Source: CAVONB01 sp963697205
GTDB taxonomy: Bacteria > Pseudomonadota > Alphaproteobacteria > Rhizobiales > Hyphomicrobiaceae
Direction of reading: 5' to 3'
Assembly: GCA_963697205.1 (NCBI GenBank)
Contig: CAVONB010000001.1
Coordinates: 1 to 64,000 of the forward strand
DNA: 64,000 bases
The translations under genes were made by a program, and so were the position numbers. Of this stretch, positions 57,594 through 64,000 are shown in pieces. Each line of letters begins with the position of its first letter. The stretch's first letter is position 1. Below the pieces are notes generated by a model. The model was not told where the DNA came from. It did not search any database and was given only the letters and a program-made list of their open reading frames with translations.

Positions 57594-58429
57594 TGCAGCT
57601 CTACGAGCACGCCAGTCGCGCGACGAAGGGTGCGCGCGCCTATCAGGAGGATACGGCGGCCTATCTCGGCCTTCTGGCCGAGACAGCCGCCGTGGAGGAC
57701 AGCGATGTCGCTGCCGGGGCGGAAACCGATATCGACCCGGCGACGGGCGGACGGCAGCCGCAGCTGGTCGCCGTGCTGGCCGACGGCATGGGTGGGCACG
57801 CGGGAGGCGCGGTTGCGAGCCAGCTCGTGTGCGATGCCTTTCTGGAGTCGTTTTCCGTGCAACTCGACGAAGCGCCACTCCACCAGCGCCTGCTCGCGGC
57901 TTTGGAGAGCAGCAACGCGGCCGTCGCGCGACGGATCGAGGCGGATCCGATGCTGTCGGGCATGGGCTCGACCTTGATTGGCGCAGTGTTCGACGTGGGC
58001 GGCGTGGCCTGGATCAGCGTCGGCGACAGTCCCTTGTATCTTTATCGCCGCGGCGAGGTGGCGCTGCTCAACGACGATCATTCGCTTGCGCCGGAGCTGG
58101 ACCGACTGGCGGAGGCCGGACGCATCAGCGCGGCCGAGGCGCGCAGCGATCCGCGGCGCCACATGCTGCGTTCGGCGGTTTGCGGGGAAGATGTCGAGCT
58201 GATCGACGTCGCCGATCGGCCGATCTCGCTGGCGCCGGGCGACTATGTGATTCTGGCGAGCGATGGCTTGCAGACGCTCGAGACGGGCGAGATTGCGCGC
58301 ATCGTGAAGGCTTATGCCGACGACGGGGCGGCGAAGGTGGCCGATGCGCTTATTCGCGCCGTCGAGAATATGCGCGATCCGCATCAGGACAATGCAACCG
58401 TCGTCGTGGTCCGGCCGTTGCCCGGCTAG
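57593..58429 (+). CDS. PP2C-family Ser/Thr protein phosphatase
   Basis: 278 residues, MQLYEHASRATKGARAYQED with the first metal Asp in QEDTAAY, then VAVLADGMGGHAGGAVASQL (DGMGG), SGMGSTLIGAVFDVGGVAWI, SVGDSPLYLYRRG, VILASDGLQTLETGEI and DPHQDNATVVVVRPLPG with the last metal Asp. All PP2C motifs are intact, so it should be an active Mg/Mn-dependent phosphatase that reverses the kinase's phosphorylation. A short insert (AAVEDSDVAAGAETDIDPAT) follows the first motif. It is the last gene of the FHA-FHA-PP2C group; the order resembles the post-translational control modules of some secretion systems, but no such system is present here. Confidence 0.95.
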   Translation: MQLYEHASRATKGARAYQEDTAAYLGLLAETAAVEDSDVAAGAETDIDPATGGRQPQLVAVLADGMGGHAGGAVASQLVCDAFLESFSVQLDEAPLHQRLLAALESSNAAVARRIEADPMLSGMGSTLIGAVFDVGGVAWISVGDSPLYLYRRGEVALLNDDHSLAPELDRLAEAGRISAAEARSDPRRHMLRSAVCGEDVELIDVADRPISLAPGDYVILASDGLQTLETGEIARIVKAYADDGAAKVADALIRAVENMRDPHQDNATVVVVRPLPG

Positions 58430-58665
58430 CGTGTTTCCGACGCCAGTCGAAACAGTTTGTTTTTTCGCTCCCGGTGCGCAGCGCCTCCGCGGGGGGGCGG
58501 CGGTGCGTACCGGCGCTTGGGTTGCCCACTTCGCAACCGCGCGTGGCCGTCGCGCAGTCGCGCTTTCGCACCTGAGGGTGCGGTATGATCGTGGCTCGCG
58601 CCGGTAAAGGCGTCAGGTGCGCCGATCGCAACTGCTGGTCCGTTGGTGTGGCCGGGAGTGTATCG

Positions 58666-59796
58666 ATGAGTAACATTGCTGTTGGCTCCACTCGGACCGC
58701 CGTTGCCGATTCGGGTCACGACCCGTCGCCAGAGGACGCGGATGGCATGGTGAGCGTTGCGAACCGACGTCGCCGCCGCGTGCATCGCTTTTCGGATCGG
58801 CTGAATGATCTGGCCTGCGTCGGCATGATGGCTGTCGGGTTGGTGTTTTCCTGGCTGCCATCGTTGCCGCAGACCGTGTCGGGCGAGGTGCGCTCGACCG
58901 TTGCGGGGCCGGATCATTGGGGCGCCCGGCGACCAAGCGGAGTGCAACAGGCTGCGACGCCCGTGGCATCGCGGATGGTGACGACGATCGACGTGCCTGT
59001 CACGCCTCCCGCGGACGGTGTGATGGCGACGGCCGACCGTCGCCAAGCCGTTGCGCCGCAGTCGCCGTCAGCGCCTCAGGCCAGTGAGCCTGTCCAACCC
59101 CAGTCCGCTTCGCCGCCGCCGACGTGGACGGCGGAGGAAGTTTCCACCGGTCGTGCGCAGTGTGCGCGCGTTCTGTCGGGGACGGGCGTGGTGTCGACCG
59201 TCGCAGATCCCATTCGCGCGGGTGTATGTGGCGCACCGGCGCCGATCGTCGTTTCCGGGCTGGCGGAAGGTGCGGTGACGCTTATGCCTGAACCCACTTT
59301 GAACTGCGCGGTCGCCGCCGCGCTGGCGAGGTGGGTCGAGACGGTGGTGCAGCCGGCGGCGCTAGAGCTTCTGGGTACGTCGGTGACCGGGGTGCGCGTG
59401 GCATCGTCCTACGCCTGTCGCAATCGGAACGGCGCGGTGGCCGGGCCCATCAGCGAGCACGCGTTCGCCAACGCGCTGGATATCGTCGGCCTGGCCTTGG
59501 CGGACGGGCGCACGATCACGGTCGACGCGCATTGGGGTGCGCCGGTTGTTGCGGTGCACTGCGCCAAGGGCGACGCACGCCCGCGGGATGCGCATGGGTC
59601 AAAGCTCGCGCCGCCGTCCGCCGAACTCTCGTCCGCAGCGCCGCTGCCGGCGGAAGCGCGCTTCCTGCGACGCATACACGCGCAGGCTTGCGGGCCGTTT
59701 CGCACCGTTCTGGGTCCGGGCACCGACGCGGCGCATCGCGACCATTTTCATCTGGACATGAAGGCGCGCCGGGGCAAGGCGGCCTTCTGTCAGTGA
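58666..59796 (+). CDS. extensin-like C-terminal domain protein
   Basis: 376 residues. A basic N-terminus (NRRRRRVHRFSDRLNDLACV) and one membrane helix (MMAVGLVFSWLPSLPQTVSG, about 55-75) anchor a Pro/Ala/Ser-rich linker. The C-terminal ~180 residues form the extensin-like domain: CARVLSGTGVVSTVADPIRA, CGAPAPIVVSGLAEG, LNCAVAAALARWVETVVQPA, YACRNRNGAVAGPISEHAFA, NALDIVGLALADGRTITVDA and AAHRDHFHLDMKARRGKAAF, with paired Cys residues. SEHAFANALDI and HRDHFHLD resemble zinc-peptidase (M15-like) ligand motifs, so a role in cell-wall or envelope hydrolysis is possible. It is transcribed in line with the phosphatase, 236 bp downstream. Confidence 0.88.
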   Translation: MSNIAVGSTRTAVADSGHDPSPEDADGMVSVANRRRRRVHRFSDRLNDLACVGMMAVGLVFSWLPSLPQTVSGEVRSTVAGPDHWGARRPSGVQQAATPVASRMVTTIDVPVTPPADGVMATADRRQAVAPQSPSAPQASEPVQPQSASPPPTWTAEEVSTGRAQCARVLSGTGVVSTVADPIRAGVCGAPAPIVVSGLAEGAVTLMPEPTLNCAVAAALARWVETVVQPAALELLGTSVTGVRVASSYACRNRNGAVAGPISEHAFANALDIVGLALADGRTITVDAHWGAPVVAVHCAKGDARPRDAHGSKLAPPSAELSSAAPLPAEARFLRRIHAQACGPFRTVLGPGTDAAHRDHFHLDMKARRGKAAFCQ

Positions 59797-59863
59797 GACA
59801 TGGCTGCAGCGCTACTTCAGCGGCAGCGCCGCGGCATGGTCGGTGTTGCGCGTGCGTCGGCGG

Positions 59864-62288
59864 CTACTCGCCGGCCGTCGTGCCTGGAGTGGGGCCGGGC
59901 GAGACCGTCGCGGCCTCTTGCGTGCGCGACAGATTGCTGACGACGACGGCAATCGCCAAGAGGGCGATGGCGCCGGCCTTGATCCACCAGGGGTGGAAGA
60001 AGAAGCCGATGGCGGCCGCCATGAACAAGGCTCTCTCGAGTCCACCCAGCGGTCTTCGGAAGAAGCCCTCCATCGACACGGCAAGGCAGTAGAAGCCGAC
60101 GAAACCGGTGATCCAGACGAGCGCGATGTCCCACCAGGCGGAGCCCGGGTCCATCAGGATCGGGGAGTAGGCCATCATGAACGGGACGATGTAGAGCGGT
60201 TTGGCAAGCATGACGCTGGCGAAACCGGTTCGCGTCGGATCAGCGCCTGCGATACCGGCCGCTATGAACGCGCCCAAGGCAAACGGCGGGGTCAGCGAGG
60301 AATCCTGGCTGAGCCACAAAATGATCAAGTGCGCGTTGAGCTCGGGCACGCCCATCTCGACGAGGGCCGGCACGGCCAGGATGGACAGGATCACGTAGGC
60401 TGCCGTGATCGTCATTCCCATGCCCATGATGTAGCTGGCGATCGCGCACAGCAGGATCGCGAGCGGCAGGCTGCCGTAGGAATACTCGAGCACGATGGCA
60501 GGGAAGCGCAGGGCAAGGCCCGGCATGGTCACGCCTGCGAGAACGATGCCCATGATGCCGGCGGTGGCACCGATCACCAGCGAGGCGATCGCGGCCTGCG
60601 ACAGCGTGTGGATCAGGCGCTGGGAGGACAAAATAATGAGGGCGGAAATTGCAAAGAATGCCGCGGCGCCGATGCTCATTCCGAAGAGGCGCGGCAGGGC
60701 TATGGCCACGACTGCTGCGATGATGATGCCGCCCCAGTCGGCGAAGAAGCCGCTGTAGATCCGCTCGTTCTCCTGCAGCTCCGGCGTGCCGCCCCAGCGA
60801 ATGAGGCGCGCCAGCGGCGAGGGCAACTGGAGCTGACGTGTGTCCTCCTGGAAGCAACTGATGAGCAGGGCGGCGATGATCGACCAGAACGCGGCGTAGA
60901 ATGGCGAGAACCGCATGATAAGCAGCGTGATCAGCAGTGCGACGGGCAGCAACCGATAGCCGTCGCGCTTCATGACGCCCATGAAGGAGGGCAATTCCTC
61001 CTTCGGCAATCCCTCGATGCCGGCCTTGCAGGCACGAAAGTGGACCTGCATGTAGAGCGAGTAGAAGTACATCAGCGCAGGGATGAACGAGATCAGCGCG
61101 ACGTAGCCGTAGTCGACCTCCGTGAAGGCGGCCACGAGAAAGGCGGCCGATCCCATGATCGGCGGCATCAGCTGTCCGCCGATGGACGCCGTCGCTTCGA
61201 CGGCGCCTGCATAGTGCGGAAGGTATCCGGAGCGGCGCATCAGGGGGATCGTGAATGTGCCGGTGACGGCGATGTTGGCCGCGCCGCTGCCGACAATCGA
61301 GCCGACGAGGCCGCTGGACACTACTGCCGACTTGGCGGCGCCGCCCTTGAAGCGACCGACCAGTGCGAAGGCGACGTCGACGAAGACGTCGCCGATCTTC
61401 GTCATCTGCAGGATCGTGCCGAAGACGATGAACAGGAAGACGTAGGTGGCGAAGACGCTGGCGATCGGACCGTAGATGCCGCTCTCCGAGTACATGTAGG
61501 AGAGGACTTCGTTGAAGGCGAAGCCGGCGTGGGCCAAAGCTTCGCCGAAATAATTGCCCCATACGCAGTAGACGAAGAACAATGTACCGAGCAGGGGCAG
61601 GATGAGGCCCAGGATACGGCGGCACATCTCGAGCGAGACGATGCATCATCATCGCGCCGAAGACCACGTCGTTCCAGCGGATGAGGCCCTCGCGCTCGCC
61701 GCGCTCGGCGAAGTTCCAGATGTAGTCGAAGGTAGCGGCCAACGTAAACAGGCACAAGACGATATCGATCGCTGAAGGCCTGTGCTTGGGCGAGTGTTTG
61801 CCAGCCGGGAAATAAATGAAGGCCAGGATCGCTGAGAAGGTGATGAATAGCGGTAGGAAGTGATGATAGGCGTAGATCCTGATGTAGGGCAGCTTGGTCA
61901 GAACGTCGCCGCCGAACGGCAGGCGGATGGTCGCGCCATTGACCGCTGCGTAGAGGTAATAGAGCGAAAAGACGACACCGATGGTGATGGCGGTCATGCG
62001 CGGACGAAGGCACAAACCTCCCGTAATGAGCAGGAAGGCAAGCCACATCGCGGCGGGATAGCGCGCGACGGTGACGTCGATCCACTGCCACTCGAATTGG
62101 CGAGGCAGATAGAGATTGAACGTCTGGCCGGGCAAGGCCACCGCAAGCAGCAGGACGATTGCCACGACTGCGACGAACAGCGCGATGTTGGCGGTCGATG
62201 TCGTCGCATGCAATGTGCGCGGTGTCTTCAAGTCCGGCATGAAGACGTACATCAGGACATTGCGGATGCTCGACCAGATGGCGGACAT
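59864..62288 (-). pseudogene. TRAP transporter fused permease (TAXI type, DctQM), one frameshift
   Basis: Starts MSAIWSSIRNVLMYVFMPDL at 62288. The N-terminal quarter holds the DctQ-like helices (ALFVAVVAIVLLLAVALPGQ; LPLFITFSAILAFIYFPAGK). A break near 61650 leads to the DctM part: LGLILPLLGTLFFVYCVWGN, SSGLVGSIVGSGAANIAVTG, GGQLMPPIMGSAAFLVAAFT, AVVAIALPRLFGMSIGAAAF, LWLSQDSSLTPPFALGAFIA. G-x-LMPPIMG and S-LTPPFALG are the conserved loops. About 808 residues, standard for the fused 4TM-12TM family, which imports organic anions delivered by a TAXI binding protein. That binding protein is encoded 143 bp upstream. Confidence 0.92.
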
Positions 62289-62431
62289 GCGACCGGTGCT
62301 CCTTGGCACAGACCAAAGGGGTGGTGACTTCGCGAGTTCGTTGGCTAATGTCGACAGGCACCTGCGCGCGATATTGCGTGCAGGTGCCCGCTTGGCACGA
62401 TCTCGTCTGGATCTTGTGGCGAACCCGGCAC

Positions 62432-63432
62432 CTATTTGATGATGCCGCGCTCTTTCCAGTAACTTCTCGGCACCTGGATGCATCTTGAGGCCGAACTTGG
62501 CCATCTGCTTAACAAAACCGTCTTTCTTGGAGCTATCCAGACCGATCCGCCAGCGCCTTAAAGGCGTTGATCATGAAGTCGCGACTGGCGTCGTCGTAGG
62601 TGGCTTTGGTCACCTTGTAGACCATGTCGTCGGACACCGTCGCATTGGCGGTGACGAAGATCGTATAGGCGACCGTATCGAAGCCTTCTTCCTCCATGCC
62701 GGTGTAGGATCCGGGCGGCACGTAGTCCGCGTAGTAGCCAGGATTGAATTTGTCGAAGTGCTCGATCACGTTCTTCGGTAGCGACAGGATGCGCAAGGGT
62801 GTTGCGGCCGACGCCTGCAGGATTGACGGTGAGGGCACCGGATTGGGAATACCGAAGGCGTCGATGTTGCCGTCGGTCATGGCCGTCGCGGCCTGATCCC
62901 AGCGCATGTATTCCTTCTGGAAGCCGTCATGCATGCCCGATCTTCTCAAAAACCATCTTGGTCATGAATTCGGTTGAAGAGCCCTTGGCGGCGTAGTTCA
63001 CGCGCTTGCCCTTCAGAGTCCATGTAGGTCTTGATGCCGGACTTCTTGAGCACGGCCATCTGGAACCAGGACGTCGTGACGGGACCGATGCCGCGGATGT
63101 TCGTGGCTTTCAGCTCCGTTGAACGGTGTGCTGCCGTTCTGTGCGCTGAAGACGAATATGCCGTTGGTCAGGGCGAATTGCGCACCACCGGTTTCGACCA
63201 TGCGGGTGTTGGCGACGAAGCCCTTCGAGGCGCGGTTGGTCATCGTGAGGCCGACCTTAAGGCGGTTGACGTTCTCCGCCAGTGCGCCGGCCATCTGATA
63301 GGCGCCCGCACCGGGGCCTGCGCCGACGACGGTTGCCGTATCGGCCGCATTCGCGACCAGGCCAAATGTGAATAGTGCTGTGGTGGCGGCTGAAATTCTC
63401 AGCGCCGCTCTGACGAGCTGCGTTGCTGCCAT
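62432..63432 (-). pseudogene. TAXI-family TRAP solute-binding protein, frameshifted
   Basis: Starts MAATQLVRAALRISAATTAL after AAAGGAGG, with a signal peptide ending near ANA-ADT. The mature part reads ATVVGAGPGAGAYQMAGALA, NRASKGFVANTRMVETGGAQ, FALTNGIFVFSAQNGSTPFN, then breaks near 63115 and 63020 into VNYAAKGSSTEFMTKMVFEK, RWDQAATAMTDGNIDAFGIP, NPGYYADYVPPGSYTGMEEE and VAYTIFVTANATVSDDMVYK. The end is KYWKERGIIK after one more shift near 62450, stop at 62432. About 330 residues, the family norm. TAXI proteins capture a carboxylate or similar anion in the periplasm and hand it to the fused permease encoded next to it. Confidence 0.9.
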
Positions 63433-63855
63433 ACTGGGATCCTCCTTTGACCAGTCTTCGTAAAAATATCGCAAGACCTCGTTCGGCGGGTCTTGTCGAG
63501 TTATGCCGCTACCGCTGCGAACACGTTGGAGATCGCTCGTCGGTTTGGCTGCACCTAGCTTCCCAGCGCACGGCGCTGCTGTCAAATTCTGCGCGACGTG
63601 AACCGCATCGCGGCGACCGATCGCTCGCAGCGAGCTTCACGAGTGGTTGCAGTGCGGGGGGAATGGCGCACGCTTCGCATCACCATCAGAATTCTAGGTG
63701 CTTGTACTTGTCTCCCGATCGCAGTCAATCGCCTTGCGCGTGCATCGCAGCAGACCCATGCCGATCGGGCATTCCTGACGAAGCGTGTTCGCGCTAGCGT
63801 GGCCTTCTCGATAACGTGCCGGACAATGGCCATCACCGACGGGAGGAGACACGAC
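63433..63855. promoter_or_regulatory. divergent intergenic region
   Basis: About 420 bp between the TAXI gene (minus) and the last gene (plus). No gene is supported here. It should contain the promoters of both. A TTTTTACGAAG-like AT stretch near 63460 (GTAAAAATATCGCAAGACCT) lies about 35 bp before the TAXI start. Confidence 0.4.
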
Positions 63856-64000
63856 ATGCCCAAGCCACAACTGCGCGCCGAACAGGGCTGGATCTTCGAC
63901 AACTTCCTAATGCTGTCGGACAACGAGGACGTGCTGCATCCCGGCATCATGGGCAACCGGCTGGAGCGAGGCACCAAGCTGGAAGACTTGAAGGCGGTCT
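63856..64000 (+). CDS. hypothetical protein, 5' end only
   Basis: Starts MPKPQLRAEQGWIFDNFLML right after GGGAGGAGAC and runs off the window (48 codons). DEGWIFDNFL-like and HPGIMGNRLERGTKLEDLKA stretches look like a soluble protein start. No family recognised from this piece. The strong ribosome site supports a real gene. Confidence 0.6.
   Translation, partial: MPKPQLRAEQGWIFDNFLMLSDNEDVLHPGIMGNRLERGTKLEDLKAV

Noticed and set aside
53320..58429. Type VI secretion locus
   Set aside because: Only the kinase/FHA/phosphatase part is present. No TssB, TssC, Hcp, VgrG, ClpV or TssM homologue is seen in the window.

Overview
The window looks like an alphaproteobacterial chromosome, probably Hyphomicrobiales. 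By eye it is GC-rich. It carries a rhizobial-style type I secretion pair, class III alcohol dehydrogenase, DUF6285 and extensin-like proteins, and TAXI-type TRAP transport. No taxonomic search could be run. Many genes carry single-base frameshifts, also in families that should be functional, so part of the apparent decay may be uncorrected long-read sequence error. I give one interval per gene and name the frame breaks.

1-17.3 kb is an accessory region ending at a tRNA-Ser(CGA) gene (17330-17419, minus) with a full-size tyrosine integrase beside it. Cargo, left to right: a lower-GC stretch with VOC, GNAT and transglutaminase-like fragments (1-3.07 kb); an IS21-type remnant next to a truncated IS256-type copy (3.08-4.49 kb); an AAA+ ATPase / subtilisin pair resembling the IetAS defence or toxin-antitoxin system (4.8-8.28 kb); an integrase fragment cut by an intact IS256-type element (8.28-9.86 kb); remnants of a patatin-like phospholipase, a TIR-domain gene and an IS3-type transposase (10.1-11 kb); two overlapping tyrosine recombinases (11.05-13.87 kb); and a stretch with two perfect DNA palindromic structures (14.9-15.4 kb).

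17.4-23 kb is ordinary core sequence: a REP-like hairpin, a lipoprotein, a truncated lipase-like ORF, a DUF6285 / phosphotransferase / SDR group, DUF1993 and an Ldh-family dehydrogenase.

23.1-36.6 kb is the most interesting part. All genes are on the minus strand: an alginate-lyase-like protein, a type I secretion adaptor and ABC ATPase, three RTX calcium-binding proteins, an AlgD-like nucleotide-sugar dehydrogenase, an Alg8-like glycosyltransferase and an Alg44-like PilZ-HlyD fusion. An AlgE-like (alginate export family) porin lies 9 kb further on (45.3 kb). Together they suggest a c-di-GMP-controlled, alginate-like exopolysaccharide made with co-secreted calcium-binding matrix proteins. The rest of the pseudomonad alginate machinery (AlgK, X, G, L, I, J, F) is absent from the window.

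36.8-64 kb holds a FAD-linked oxidase, two paralogous secreted proteins made of tandem ~105-residue repeats, class III alcohol dehydrogenase with an amidohydrolase, a serine hydrolase, an orphan TRAP large permease, an alpha/beta hydrolase, a two-subunit molybdenum hydroxylase with a TetR regulator, a phospho-signalling cluster (WD40-kinase, two FHA proteins, PP2C phosphatase) with an extensin-like protein, a TAXI-TRAP uptake system, and the start of one more gene.
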